Part shown: in pieces, positions 7,745 to 18,076 of the stretch
Position numbering within the stretch: the first letter of the stretch is position 1
How the letters are laid out: each line of letters starts with the position of its first letter
Source: an uncultured Clostridia bacterium
Lineage (GTDB): Bacteria > Bacillota > Clostridia > TANB77 > CAG-508
NCBI GenBank assembly: GCA_944392455.1
Contig: CALXWP010000014.1
Location: 1 to 37,663, forward strand
DNA length: 37,663 nt
Direction of reading: 5' to 3'
Made by a program: the position numbers and the translations under genes
The notes under the pieces: model-generated
Databases searched by the model: none
Told to the model about the DNA's origin: nothing
What the model saw: only the letters and a program-made list of their open reading frames with translations

Positions 7745-8305
7745 ATGAAAAAATTAATTATAGATATGGATGATGTTATATGTGAAAGAAATTTTATTGA
7801 TATGGTAAATGACTTTTTAGGTAGTAACTATACTCAAGAGGAAATAGGGTCATATTATATAAATGATATAATTCCAAAGGAGAAAGAAAAAGAATGGATT
7901 AATTTCTTTGCAAATAATAATGTATATGAATATGGTAGGCAATGTGAGAATGCTGTTGAAATAATAAAAAAGTTAAACAATATTTATGATATATATATTG
8001 TAAGTGCGTATGTTTTTAGAGATGATGAAAGTTTATCAGGGAAATGTTTAAAAGATAAATTTGATTACTTATATAAAAATTTACCGTTTATTGAACCTAA
8101 AAAATATATTTTTGCTAACAATAAAGAGATTATTAAAGCAGATATTAGAATAGATGATAGCATAAAAAACTTAGAAGGTGATGCGGATATAAAATTATTA
8201 TATACAGCTTATCACAATAAAAGTATATCAGATAAAGAACTTGAAGAAAAAAATATAATAAGAGTAAATAATTGGAATGATATTTATAAAATAATAGGAA
8301 ATTAA
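7745..8305 (+). CDS. HAD-type 5'(3')-deoxyribonucleotidase (NT5C-like)
   Basis: A 186-residue haloacid-dehalogenase-fold phosphatase. The nucleophile motif DMDDV (Asp7, Asp9) at the N-terminus, a VSA motif near residue 79 and a late IDDS motif (about 138-141) match the HAD loops, and overall layout resembles bacterial NT5C-like deoxyribonucleotidases that dephosphorylate nucleoside monophosphates. It is cytoplasmic. It follows pcrA by 42 bases with a ribosome site aaggtg and ends at a clear terminator, so it may share the pcrA transcript. The exact substrate is not readable from sequence. Confidence 0.8.
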   Translation: MKKLIIDMDDVICERNFIDMVNDFLGSNYTQEEIGSYYINDIIPKEKEKEWINFFANNNVYEYGRQCENAVEIIKKLNNIYDIYIVSAYVFRDDESLSGKCLKDKFDYLYKNLPFIEPKKYIFANNKEIIKADIRIDDSIKNLEGDADIKLLYTAYHNKSISDKELEEKNIIRVNNWNDIYKIIGN

Positions 8306-8328
8306 TAAAATTTAGATAGAAAAAATAG

Positions 8329-8360
8329 AATGCTAAATAATATTTGGCATTTTATTTTTT
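8329..8360 (+). terminator. intrinsic terminator after the nucleotidase gene
   Basis: AATGCTAAAT (8329-8338) pairs with ATTTGGCATT (8342-8351), ten pairs with one G-U, loop of three, followed by a T-rich run (8352-8361). Confidence 0.85.
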
Positions 8361-8453
8361 TGACAATTTAGATTTTATTGTAAATTTAAAAGTATAAAAA
8401 AATAAAATTTGTACATACTGATTAAGAGATTATAAAAGAAAGGAATGATCATA

Positions 8454-8642
8454 ATGTCTAATTTAAGTCAAGTTGAATTACAAAACTTAAGACATTTTAT
8501 TGGAGCACATGAAACATCATATCAAAAGTTAAATGCATATGCATCACAAGCAGTTGACCCACAGATAAAGCAAATGTTTACAAAAGCAGCACAGGATAGC
8601 CTTAATACTAAACAAAAATTAATGTCATTTTTAAATAATTAA
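8454..8642 (+). CDS. small spore-coat-type helical protein
   Basis: A 62-residue, all-helical protein with polar and Gln-rich helices, of the type often annotated as a small spore coat protein and commonly found beside CotF in Clostridia. Two ATGs are near: the one at 8445 is almost touching the ribosome site aaagga, while the one at 8454 has a normal spacing, so 8454 is chosen. The CotF-family gene follows after 13 bases, giving a two-gene unit. No sigma-A promoter is evident upstream, which would fit a sporulation sigma factor, but I could not identify a convincing one. Confidence 0.65.
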   Translation: MSNLSQVELQNLRHFIGAHETSYQKLNAYASQAVDPQIKQMFTKAAQDSLNTKQKLMSFLNN

Positions 8643-8655
8643 ATAGGAGGTAATT

Positions 8656-8898
8656 ATGGACGAGAAAACAATGGTTAATGATATTTTATCAAGTGTAAAA
8701 GCGAGTCTTGGATCTTATCAAACAGCAATATCAGAAACAGAAAACATGTCACTTAGACAGACACTACAACAGATAAGAAATAGCGATGAGAGCTTTCAAT
8801 ATGAACTATTTAAAACTGCTCAAGCAAAAGGGTATTATAAATCTGCAGCACCTGCAAGTGTTACGGAAATACAAGAAGTTAAAAATAATGTTCAATAA
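8656..8898 (+). CDS. CotF-family spore coat protein
   Basis: An 80-residue protein matching the coat F domain: an N-terminal helix with MVNDIL, then SETENMSLRQTLQQI and a final F-E/Q-L-F-K-x-A-Q-A-K-G-Y-Y stretch, the usual end of these domains (AKGYY at about 57-61). Proteins of this family are found in the spore coat of Bacilli and Clostridia; some small family members in Clostridia have no proven location. The ribosome site aggagg lies 5 bases before the ATG. Together with spoIIE at 29117 it suggests the host makes, or descends from makers of, endospores. Confidence 0.82.
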   Translation: MDEKTMVNDILSSVKASLGSYQTAISETENMSLRQTLQQIRNSDESFQYELFKTAQAKGYYKSAAPASVTEIQEVKNNVQ

Positions 8899-8969
8899 TT
8901 AAAATAAAGAAAAAAAGAGATTTTAAGAGAAAACTTAAAGAGAGTATAAATAAAAATAAGTTAAAAAAG

Positions 8970-9009
8970 GAATTTAAACATATTTAAAAATTGTTTAAAT
9001 TCTTTTTTT
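8970..9009 (+). terminator. intrinsic terminator after the coat genes
   Basis: GAATTTAAACA (8970-8980) pairs with TGTTTAAATTC (8992-9002), 11 pairs, loop of 11, followed by seven T residues (9003-9009); the A-run before the stem makes it potentially bidirectional. Confidence 0.8.
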
Positions 9010-9041
9010 AATATAAAATAACACAAATAAATAATGTATTG

Positions 9042-10034
9042 ATGGGAGTGTTTAAGATTAGTATTTTAAAGAAGATTGCAATAACAACAAGAAAATCAAT
9101 AAAATTAATAGTTCTAATATTCTTATCAGCAATAATATTATTAGCTTTAGTAGTATTATTTTATAACCCAACATATGAGGTAAGTTTAAATGGAGAGGTT
9201 ATAGGTTTTACATCAGATAAAAGTAAATTACAAGAAAGGATAAATGATTATACTTCGGGAGACTCAGAAGAAAATGTAGCATTTATACAAGTTGATGCTA
9301 TGCCTACATATAAACTTTGTTTACTAAAGAAAGATGTAAATACAAATGATGATGAAATATATAATAAAGTAACTGAAGATGGAACTCCTTACTATAAATA
9401 TTATGCTATCACTGATGATAAAAAAGAAAAGTTTTATGTTTCATCATTTAAAGAGGCTGAGGAAGTAATAGAAAAATTAGAGGATAAAGAAAGTGCAAAT
9501 CAAGAAGAATTAGGAATAGTAGAAAAATATGATAAAAAATTAAAAGAATTTACATCTGTAGAAAAATGTGTTGCAAAACTATATGAAGAAAAACCTACAG
9601 TAGTATATTCAGGAAACGCGTATAGTTCAGGCTCATCATCTGGATATGTGAGTTTAGGAATAAATTTAATAAATCCGATTTCAGGAACAATAACTTCAAG
9701 ATATGGAAGTAATGACAGTGTAAGAGATCATACACATGCAGGACTTGACATAGCGGCACCTACAGGAACATCAATTAAAGCAGCGGCATCAGGAACAGTT
9801 ACATTTTCAGGATGGAGCGGAGGATATGGCTATGTTGTAAAGATTGATCATGGAAGTGGTGTAACAACAGTATATGCACATTGTAGTCAATTATTAGTAT
9901 CTGTAGGGGAAAATGTATCACAAGGAGATATAATTGCAAAAGTTGGCTCAACAGGAAATTCAACTGGACCACACTTACACTTAGAAGTTAGAAAAAACGG
10001 TATCACATATAATCCTCAAAATTATGTGTATTAA
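9042..10034 (+). CDS. membrane-anchored M23 metallopeptidase (LytM domain)
   Basis: A 330-residue wall hydrolase. An N-terminal membrane helix (about residues 20-41) holds it outside the membrane; a middle region of about 150 residues is unassigned; the C-terminal 120 residues are a complete LytM domain. Zinc ligands are intact: His and Asp in HAGLD (about 232-236), His281 region in YAHCS, and HLH (about 311-313), so it should cut peptidoglycan cross-bridges, unlike inactive SpoIIQ-type members in some bacteria. The start is weakly supported: ATG 9042 lacks a ribosome site, and TTG 9039 or GTG 9048 are possible. It lies just after the coat genes, so a sporulation role is possible but not shown. 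Confidence 0.88.
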   Translation: MGVFKISILKKIAITTRKSIKLIVLIFLSAIILLALVVLFYNPTYEVSLNGEVIGFTSDKSKLQERINDYTSGDSEENVAFIQVDAMPTYKLCLLKKDVNTNDDEIYNKVTEDGTPYYKYYAITDDKKEKFYVSSFKEAEEVIEKLEDKESANQEELGIVEKYDKKLKEFTSVEKCVAKLYEEKPTVVYSGNAYSSGSSSGYVSLGINLINPISGTITSRYGSNDSVRDHTHAGLDIAAPTGTSIKAAASGTVTFSGWSGGYGYVVKIDHGSGVTTVYAHCSQLLVSVGENVSQGDIIAKVGSTGNSTGPHLHLEVRKNGITYNPQNYVY

Positions 10035-10070
10035 ATTTAAATAGATTAATAAAATACATAAAAATAAATA

Positions 10071-10100
10071 AAATAGAACTCATTTATATGAGTTCTATTT
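10071..10100. terminator. bidirectional terminator between the M23 peptidase gene and mecA
   Basis: AAATAGAACTCAT (10071-10083) pairs with ATGAGTTCTATTT (10088-10100), 13 perfect pairs with a 4-base loop. T-rich runs follow on both strands. The mecA stop codon (10097-10095) lies within the stem. Confidence 0.85.
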
Positions 10101-10745
10101 ATCTTTTCTAGTATAATGTAAAAAGCTTTTCTTAAATGCATTATTTTTTATAAATAATGTTCCTGATTCATTAAGTCTATGTATAAATATATCAGGATTT
10201 GTAACATATGAACCAAATTCAGTAATAACAGTATAAAATTTTGAGATATTTTCGTATTCTGTATTCAAGTTACATAATGTTAAATAAAAACTATTATTAT
10301 ATAAATATAGATATATTTTTTCAGCTACTTTAAATGAGCTTACAAGGTTATTTTTTACTAAAAACTCAATAAAATAGCAATAATCATCAAATGAACTAAA
10401 TTTATAAATTAAACAAGTTTGCTCTAAATTATTAGACTTTCGTTTTGCAATAGGTTTTGGTTTGTTTTTTGTATTATGACTACGTTTCTTTGAGATATCT
10501 GGTTTAACCTTAGTAATTGTTAACACAAAATTATCGTCAGTCATTGCTAGAGCTTCTATTCTAACTTGACAGTTTTTGGTTTTAAATCCAATTTTTTCTT
10601 CTGCTTCTTCAAGCATATCAAAAAATAAATCTTGAGATTCTAATGTGTTAGACATAAAATCATGTAAACTTATATCATTGTCTTCTAAATCTTGTATAGA
10701 AAGAATAACCCTCATTTGGTTCTCATTAATTTTTTCAAATTTCAT
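10095..10745 (-). CDS. mecA: adaptor protein MecA
   Basis: A 216-residue MecA, the adaptor that feeds substrates to the ClpC-ClpP protease. The N-terminal domain (1-80) has the conserved LEDNDISLHDFM and F-D-M-L-E-E-A segments that bind substrate; a basic, low-complexity linker (about 83-105) follows; the C-terminal domain (110-216) with FDDYCYF and the FGSYV stretch is the ClpC-binding part. Length is typical. The ribosome site ggagg lies 8 bases before the ATG on the minus strand. It is alone, convergent with the M23 gene and divergent from the cell-shape operon. Confidence 0.9.
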   Translation of the reverse strand: MKFEKINENQMRVILSIQDLEDNDISLHDFMSNTLESQDLFFDMLEEAEEKIGFKTKNCQVRIEALAMTDDNFVLTITKVKPDISKKRSHNTKNKPKPIAKRKSNNLEQTCLIYKFSSFDDYCYFIEFLVKNNLVSSFKVAEKIYLYLYNNSFYLTLCNLNTEYENISKFYTVITEFGSYVTNPDIFIHRLNESGTLFIKNNAFKKSFLHYTRKDK

Positions 10746-10776
10746 TAAAAATCCTCCAAAAAAATATTATTACAAT

Positions 10777-10805
10777 ATTATATTTTTGTCTCATAAAAAA
10801 GGTAA
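10777..10805 (-). promoter_or_regulatory. sigma-A promoter of mecA
   Basis: On the minus strand TTACCT (10805-10800), 17-base spacer, TATAAT (10782-10777), 31 bases before the start codon. The rest of this 245-base divergent gap is AT-rich with no further recognisable element besides the opposite promoter. Confidence 0.7.
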
Positions 10806-10907
10806 CTAATAATATATCATAAAATCAAATAAAAAAAAAGATATTTAGATAATTTTATTTTAACATAATATACTATAAAAATAAATAGAAAAACTTTCCT
10901 ATAAAAC

Positions 10908-10936
10908 TTGAAAAAAATGTATAGACAAGATATAAT
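10908..10936 (+). promoter_or_regulatory. sigma-A promoter of the cell-shape operon
   Basis: TTGAAA (10908-10913), 17-base spacer, TATAAT (10931-10936); a second TATAAT at 10944-10949. It stands 54 bases before the DUF4321 gene, with no terminator found until after minC. Confidence 0.82.
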
Positions 10937-10990
10937 ACATAGGTATAATAATAAAGGTGAATATAAGCAAAAGAGGAGGATATAATAAAC

Positions 10991-11248
10991 ATGGCAACAA
11001 GAGATAAAAATATATGGATATTAATAATTTTTATATTATGTGGAATTGTTGTAGGAGGACTTCTTGGAGAGCTTGCATCAAGTGTAGACTTCTTATGGTG
11101 GTTAGGTTATGGACAAAGTTTTGGACTTTCTACGCCAATAACACTAGACTTAAGTGTAATAAGTATAACATTTGGACTAATGTTTAAAATAAATATAGCT
11201 AGTATTATTGGTATGGTGCTTGCCATATTCATATATAGAAAAGTTTAA
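10991..11248 (+). CDS. DUF4321 family membrane protein
   Basis: An 85-residue protein with two hydrophobic segments (about 10-30 and 60-82) and the central FLWWLGYGQSFGL and DLSVISITFG stretches typical of DUF4321, a family that stands ahead of maf, radC and mreB in many Clostridia. Function is unknown. It is the first gene of the operon; gaggaggat precedes the ATG by about 10 bases. radC follows 37 bases later, with no maf gene between them here. Confidence 0.82.
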   Translation: MATRDKNIWILIIFILCGIVVGGLLGELASSVDFLWWLGYGQSFGLSTPITLDLSVISITFGLMFKINIASIIGMVLAIFIYRKV

Positions 11249-11285
11249 TTATATTTATCGGGGGCTTATAGAAAGGATTTTGCTT

Positions 11286-13033
<1,748 letters not shown>

Positions 13034-13061
13034 TTATTGTGAAAAGGAATGATTAACAAGA

Positions 13062-13889
13062 ATGAATAGAAATAAGAAAAGTGGAATAATAGGGATTATT
13101 ATAACAGTTATAATATTAGTTATACTAGTTGTCTTTACTAATAGCAATGTTAACCAAGTTTCATTTGTTGAAAATATTTTTAATGTTTTAGTAATGCCTG
13201 TTCAAAATGGATTTACTTATTTAAAAAATAAAATATCTGGAAATGATAGTTATTTTGCAGATATGGACACATTAAAGCAAGAAAATGAAGAGTTAAAGCA
13301 AAAGAACAGTGAATTAGAACAATCCTTAAGAGAACTAGAAATTATAAAAGCAGAAAATGAAACTTTAAAAGAATATGTTAATTTAAAGGATAAATATGCA
13401 GATTATAATACAATACCAGCAGATGTTATAAATAGAGATATAAGTAATTACAGTAGTACTGTTGTCATAAATGTTGGAACAGATGATGGAATAAAAGAAG
13501 GAATGACAGTAATTGCAGATAGCGGATTAGTTGGACATATAGTATCTGCAACTTCTAATACAGCAAAAGTGCAGACTATTGTAGATACAGCGTCAGCTGT
13601 AACAAGTACAATAAGTACAACAGATGATACGATTGTTGTACAGGGAACACTTGATGATAAAACAGCTTTAAAAGCAACTTTTATACCAACAGATGCAGTA
13701 GTTTTACAAGGTGATAGTGTAGAAACGTCTGGAATAGGTGGAATTTATCCAAAAGGAATTCATATAGGAACCATAAGAGAAGTTGTAAATACAAATAATA
13801 TAACTGATAGATATGCAATAGTAGATACAGCTGTTGATTTTACAAAACTTAATACTGTTCTGGTAATTACTAATAGTGTAGATGAATAA
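13062..13889 (+). CDS. mreC: rod-shape-determining protein MreC
   Basis: A 275-residue bitopic membrane protein linking MreB to periplasmic-side wall enzymes. Visible: one N-terminal membrane helix (about 9-26), a coiled coil rich in Glu, Lys and Leu (about 66-105), and the beta-rich MreC core with VINVGTDDGIKEGM and SGLVGHI (about 145-166). Length is normal. It starts 28 bases after mreB. No anomalies. Confidence 0.95.
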   Translation: MNRNKKSGIIGIIITVIILVILVVFTNSNVNQVSFVENIFNVLVMPVQNGFTYLKNKISGNDSYFADMDTLKQENEELKQKNSELEQSLRELEIIKAENETLKEYVNLKDKYADYNTIPADVINRDISNYSSTVVINVGTDDGIKEGMTVIADSGLVGHIVSATSNTAKVQTIVDTASAVTSTISTTDDTIVVQGTLDDKTALKATFIPTDAVVLQGDSVETSGIGGIYPKGIHIGTIREVVNTNNITDRYAIVDTAVDFTKLNTVLVITNSVDE

Positions 13890-13933
13890 TTAAAATAAAT
13901 CAAAAAATAAAAAAATTTGACTAATGGAAAGGA

Positions 13934-14476
13934 ATGAGAGATTTGAAAAAAGTAATTGCAGTAATATTATTAATAGTATCTTTTTTTATAATATATTTCT
14001 TACAGTCAAATTTTTTTACATGGTTTACAATATCAAAAGTTCAGCCTAATTTATTTGTAATATTTATATTATTTGTAGGACTTTTTACTGGTAAAAAGTT
14101 AGGACTTATCTTAGGAATAATATTTGGATTTTATTTAGATGTTGTTATTGGACGACAAATAGGTGTATCAGGTATTATGCTAGGTATTATAGGATTAGCT
14201 GGAGAATATTTAGACAAAAATTTCTCGAAAGAGAGTAAAATTACTATTATATTAATGATAATTGGATCTACTTTAATATATGAAATTGGATCATATGTTT
14301 TTAGTTTGATAACATTAGATATCAATATAGAAATATTAAGCTTTATGAAAATATTATTTATAGAAACACTATATAACGTGATAATAACAATAATTATATA
14401 TCCATTAATACAAAAATTAGGACATTTATTAGAGGAAATATTTAAAACGAGAAATATACTTACAAGATATTTTTAA
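13934..14476 (+). CDS. mreD: rod-shape-determining protein MreD
   Basis: A polytopic membrane protein (180 residues if ATG 13934 is used) with five or six hydrophobic segments and the family's QPNLFVIF-FVGLFTGKKLG-GFYLDVVIGR order. Start is ambiguous: the SD aaagga abuts ATG 13934, whereas TTG 13943 is spaced 9 bases from it and gives the more usual LKK... N-terminus (177 residues). It works with MreC in the elongation complex. It is placed 44 bases after mreC and 19 bases before the PBP2 gene. Confidence 0.92.
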   Translation: MRDLKKVIAVILLIVSFFIIYFLQSNFFTWFTISKVQPNLFVIFILFVGLFTGKKLGLILGIIFGFYLDVVIGRQIGVSGIMLGIIGLAGEYLDKNFSKESKITIILMIIGSTLIYEIGSYVFSLITLDINIEILSFMKILFIETLYNVIITIIIYPLIQKLGHLLEEIFKTRNILTRYF

Positions 14477-14495
14477 ATATCAAAGGTGGTGAAAA

Positions 14496-16571
14496 ATGGG
14501 CAAAAACAATGGATTAGAAGGTAGAATAAGATATAATATTCTTACAACTATTGTATACATAATAGGAATTATTTTATTGATTCAACTTTTTAATCTGCAG
14601 ATTATTCATGGGGCGGAATATAGAGAAACATCAAATTCAAGGCTTACAAGAGAGTCTGTAATTAAAGCTGCAAGAGGTTCTATAAAAGATAGAACAGGTG
14701 TTGAACTTGTATCAACAGATACAGGATACAGTGTGGAGATATATAGCACAAAAGTTGATGATACAGAATTAAATAATTCTATAAAAAAATTTATTGAAAT
14801 ATTAGAATCAAATAAAGATAAATTTGTTGATAATTTACCAATAGAAGTTGATCCATATAAATTTACACAAGATAGCGAGGAAAGTCAAAAAAGTTGGAAA
14901 ATCGAAAATGAAATGGATGAAAATTTAACTGCAGAACAAGCTTTTAACTATTTGAAAGAAAAATATGAGATAACAGAATCTGATGTGAAAACAGCTAGAA
15001 AAATAATGTCAGTAAGATATGAAATTTCAAGGAATGGGTATAGTACAACAAAATCAGTGACAATAGCAAAGGATATTTCTAATACATCAGCTGTTCAAAT
15101 AAGAGAGCAAAATTCAATGCTTTCTGGAATGTATGTTGTAACTGAGCCAGTCGTTTCTTATGAATCTGGAAGCCTAGCATCACATGTTTTAGGATATGTT
15201 GGAGCTATAAGTGCAGAAGAATATGAAGAAAAGAAAGACAGATATAGAAATGATGATGTAATAGGCAAATCTGGTATACAATATGTTTTTGAAGATTATT
15301 TAAAAGGTACAGATGGAGTAAGACAAGTTGATATGACAGTAGATGGAGCAGTAACTAGTGAATATACTGCAGAAGAAGCTATTTCTGGTTCAGATGTTAT
15401 TCTTACAATAGATGCTAATTTGCAGAAGGTTGCAGAAGATGCATTAGAACAGAATATTAAAGATATAGCTAGTGGAAAGTATGGAGAGAAAAATGACGCT
15501 GATGCTGGAGCAGTTGTTGTAATGGATGTTGACTCTGGAGAAGTTCTAGCAATGGCAAGTTATCCTGATTATAATCCAGGAAAATATTCTGAAGAATATA
15601 CAGAAGATTCCAATGGGAGATATTTAAATAGAGCAATTAGTTCAGCTTTTGCTCCAGGATCTACCTTTAAAATGGTTGTTGCATCAGCAGCATTAACTAC
15701 TGGAGAAATAAGCCCTACATCATTAGTTAATGATAATGGTATATATCCATATGGAGATAGACAAGCTTGTTGGTACTATAGAAGTTATGGAAGAGGTCAT
15801 GGATATTTAAATGTTACACAGGCATTAAAATATTCTTGTAATTATTTCTTCTATGACATGGGATATAGAATTGGAATTGACACAATTGCAGAATATGCAG
15901 GAAAATATGGATTGGGGCAAAAAACAGGAATTGAATTAGAAGGAGAAATTTCTGGAACTGTTGCAAGTAAAGAATATGCAGAAAGTTTAGGACAAGGATG
16001 GTATATTTCTGATACATTATCAGCAGCAATAGGACAAAGTTATAATAACTTTACTCCAATACAAATGGCAAGATATGTTAGCATGATAGCAAATGACGGC
16101 AAGAGTGTTGATGTATCAATTGTCAAATCAATTATTAGACCAGATGGTAGTGAAGTTTCAGAAGAAGAAATTGACAATTATGTGAATGAAAAATTAGGAA
16201 TAGAAGATAGTGAATTAGAAGATGTAGAGATTTCTAAAGAAGATTCAGAAGCTATTAAAAAAGGTATGAGGGGAGTTACTAGTGAAGCCGGTGGTACAGC
16301 ATATGCATATTTTAGTGATTTAGACATAGAAATAGCTGGAAAAACTGGTTCAGCACAAACTGGCGTAGATGGAGAAGCTCATGGATGGTTTGTGGGATTT
16401 GCTCCTTATGATGACCCAGAAATAGCAGTAGTTGTATTTGTTGAAAAGGCAGGTTCAGGAGGATATACAGCTGATGTTGCGAAAAAAATAATTGAAGAAT
16501 ATTTTGGAATGAATTCAGAAACAGTCACAGAAGATAAAAGTGCAGAATCTAGCACAGAAAGTGTAAGATAG
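14496..16571 (+). CDS. mrdA: class B penicillin-binding protein 2 (elongation transpeptidase)
   Basis: A 691-residue peptidoglycan transpeptidase. One N-terminal membrane helix (about 13-30), a dimerisation/pedestal domain containing AARGSIKDR (about 58-67), then the transpeptidase domain with SxxK Ser389-Lys392 in GSTFK, SxN Ser447-Asn449 in YSCN, and KTG 616-618. The last 20 residues are a Ser/Glu-rich tail. It partners with MreBCD and RodA-type glycosyltransferases in lateral wall growth; no rodA lies in the window. The SD aaaggtgg precedes the ATG. Target of beta-lactams by family. Confidence 0.95.
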   Translation: MGKNNGLEGRIRYNILTTIVYIIGIILLIQLFNLQIIHGAEYRETSNSRLTRESVIKAARGSIKDRTGVELVSTDTGYSVEIYSTKVDDTELNNSIKKFIEILESNKDKFVDNLPIEVDPYKFTQDSEESQKSWKIENEMDENLTAEQAFNYLKEKYEITESDVKTARKIMSVRYEISRNGYSTTKSVTIAKDISNTSAVQIREQNSMLSGMYVVTEPVVSYESGSLASHVLGYVGAISAEEYEEKKDRYRNDDVIGKSGIQYVFEDYLKGTDGVRQVDMTVDGAVTSEYTAEEAISGSDVILTIDANLQKVAEDALEQNIKDIASGKYGEKNDADAGAVVVMDVDSGEVLAMASYPDYNPGKYSEEYTEDSNGRYLNRAISSAFAPGSTFKMVVASAALTTGEISPTSLVNDNGIYPYGDRQACWYYRSYGRGHGYLNVTQALKYSCNYFFYDMGYRIGIDTIAEYAGKYGLGQKTGIELEGEISGTVASKEYAESLGQGWYISDTLSAAIGQSYNNFTPIQMARYVSMIANDGKSVDVSIVKSIIRPDGSEVSEEEIDNYVNEKLGIEDSELEDVEISKEDSEAIKKGMRGVTSEAGGTAYAYFSDLDIEIAGKTGSAQTGVDGEAHGWFVGFAPYDDPEIAVVVFVEKAGSGGYTADVAKKIIEEYFGMNSETVTEDKSAESSTESVR

Positions 16572-16591
16572 ATAGAAGAAAGTGTGATTAA

Positions 16592-17209
16592 ATGAATAAT
16601 TATATAAGTATTAGTATAAAAAAGAACCAAGTTATAATTAAAGTTGATGAAAATGCAGAACAAAGAGAAATAGTATCAGATTTAAAAAAGAAAATTATAG
16701 AATTAAAAAATTTATATAAAGATGATAAAACACCAATATTAATTACTGGTAAAGTCCTAAAAAACAAAGAAATGGATGAAATACAAAACATAATAAAAAG
16801 ATTTATAAATGTTCAAATAGAATTTGATAGTCCAAAAGTTTTAGGATTACATGGAATAAAGAAAACTTTCTATAAAGAAGTAGCTACTTCTGAAACAAAA
16901 TTCCATAAAGGCTCATTAAGATCTGGTCAAAGATTAGAGTTTGAGGGTAGTTTGGTTATAATAGGTGATGTAAATGCAGGAGCAGAAGTTATAGCTGGTG
17001 AGAATATAGTTGTTTTGGGTATACTTAGAGGATTAGCGCATGCTGGTGCTAAAGGTAATAAAGATGCGGTTATAGAAGCGCAGGAAATAGAGGCACTTCA
17101 AGTAAGAATTGCAGATATTGTTAAAGAAATAGATAAAGAAGAAGGACAAATCCATAAAGTAAAAACATCAGCATATATAAATGACAAAGATGAATTAATA
17201 GTAGAATAA
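16592..17209 (+). CDS. minC: septum site-determining protein MinC
   Basis: A 205-residue inhibitor of FtsZ polymerisation. N-terminal MinC domain (1-95) binds FtsZ; the C-terminal beta-helix (about 105-190) has the repeats RSGQRLEFEG, GDVNAGAEVIAGENI and VLGILRGLAHAGAKGN, normally the dimer and MinD-binding face. It is the last gene of the operon, 20 bases after mrdA, and is followed by a terminator, whereas in many relatives minD and minE follow directly. Whether minDE exist elsewhere cannot be seen. Confidence 0.93.
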   Translation: MNNYISISIKKNQVIIKVDENAEQREIVSDLKKKIIELKNLYKDDKTPILITGKVLKNKEMDEIQNIIKRFINVQIEFDSPKVLGLHGIKKTFYKEVATSETKFHKGSLRSGQRLEFEGSLVIIGDVNAGAEVIAGENIVVLGILRGLAHAGAKGNKDAVIEAQEIEALQVRIADIVKEIDKEEGQIHKVKTSAYINDKDELIVE

Positions 17210-17230
17210 TTTTAAATACAATATTAAAAT

Positions 17231-17273
17231 AAAGCAGGGATTTCTAATATATTTATCTCTGCTTTATAATTTT
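17231..17273 (+). terminator. intrinsic terminator after minC
   Basis: AAAGCAGGGAT (17231-17241) pairs with ATCTCTGCTTT (17255-17265), 11 pairs with one G-U, loop 13, then ATAATTTT. It closes the cell-shape operon. Confidence 0.85.
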
Positions 17274-17296
17274 GTTATTAAATATTATAAGTAATA

Positions 17297-17665
17297 TTAA
17301 GAAAGTAATAATAATATAAGAATAATAAAAAGAGATTCATCTTTAATTCCTTCAGTATAAAGAAAAAATATTAAACATAATAAAAGAATATCATCATAAT
17401 ATAATTTTATACCAAACAAATCTAATATATAGTTGTTTGTATCATTATTTGAAAAATCTATAAGAGATTTATTTTTGTTTACCTCTTTATTTGATTTTTT
17501 ATTATGTACAGTTTGACTTTTTTTTATATTAGATTCGCTTGAAAGTTTGGAATGTGCCTTTTCCGCATAATATTCAGGTGCATTATATCTATTATAGTGT
17601 GAATAATTATTGTGCATATAGTATCTAGAATGGTGATAAGGATAAAAAGGAAAATTAAACATCAT
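17297..17665 (-). CDS. small membrane protein with Tyr/His/Asn-rich N-terminus
   Basis: A 122-residue protein: the first 35 residues are rich in Tyr, His, Asn and Arg; a Lys/Asn/Ser-rich middle follows; the C-terminus has YDDILLLCLIFFLYTEGIKD and ends in a run of Leu and Ile, giving one or two membrane segments. I recall this layout from unnamed Clostridia proteins but know no function. An earlier GTG (17680) is in frame, yet a near-perfect ribosome site aggtggtgatc sits just ahead of the ATG at 17665, so that is chosen. Its start overlaps the end of the preceding gene by 11 bases, implying translational coupling. Confidence 0.7.
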   Translation of the reverse strand: MMFNFPFYPYHHSRYYMHNNYSHYNRYNAPEYYAEKAHSKLSSESNIKKSQTVHNKKSNKEVNKNKSLIDFSNNDTNNYILDLFGIKLYYDDILLLCLIFFLYTEGIKDESLFIILILLLLS

Positions 17666-18032
17666 TTTTTTGATCACCACCTAGGGAATTAAATGTTTCG
17701 AAGACCTTTTCCATATTAAAAAGTTTTATATATTGGTCTACTTTTTTTTGTCTACTTTCTTTTAGATATGGCTTTAAAGAAAGTAACAGATTGGCTCTGG
17801 GGTCTGGTTTATTTGAGTTTAAAGAGTCCATTATTTGTTTTATCTTTAACATTGTATTAATATCAATATCAAAAGAATTGTTATCATTATTTTCAGAACT
17901 ATTAGAATTAGAAGAACTATTATTAGAATTACCAAATTTATTTAAAATATCTTTTAAATTGTCTGGGATATCATTATTCTTGACCATTTCATTAAACTTA
18001 TTTAATATATTTTCCATATCATTATCACTCAT
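17655..18032 (-). CDS. conserved-looking hypothetical protein, operon middle gene
   Basis: A 125-residue, soluble, acidic protein. A helical N-terminus is followed by a Ser/Asn run (about 36-52), then a distinctive stretch LLSLKPYLKESRQKKVDQYIKLF (about 83-105, key residues K-P-Y-L-K and Y-I-K-L-F), which looks like the conserved core. No function recognised. The ribosome site ggaggg is 7 bases before the ATG. Middle gene of a three-gene minus-strand unit. Confidence 0.7.
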   Translation of the reverse strand: MSDNDMENILNKFNEMVKNNDIPDNLKDILNKFGNSNNSSSNSNSSENNDNNSFDIDINTMLKIKQIMDSLNSNKPDPRANLLLSLKPYLKESRQKKVDQYIKLFNMEKVFETFNSLGGDQKNDV

Positions 18033-18076
18033 AAAAGTCCCTCCAATACAAAGAAAATAGTTTATTCAGTATCTTT

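Noticed and set aside
11208..11285. 26-residue N-terminal extension of RadC
   Set aside because: It would overlap the DUF4321 gene and lacks a ribosome site; the ATG at 11286 has one and gives the normal family N-terminus.
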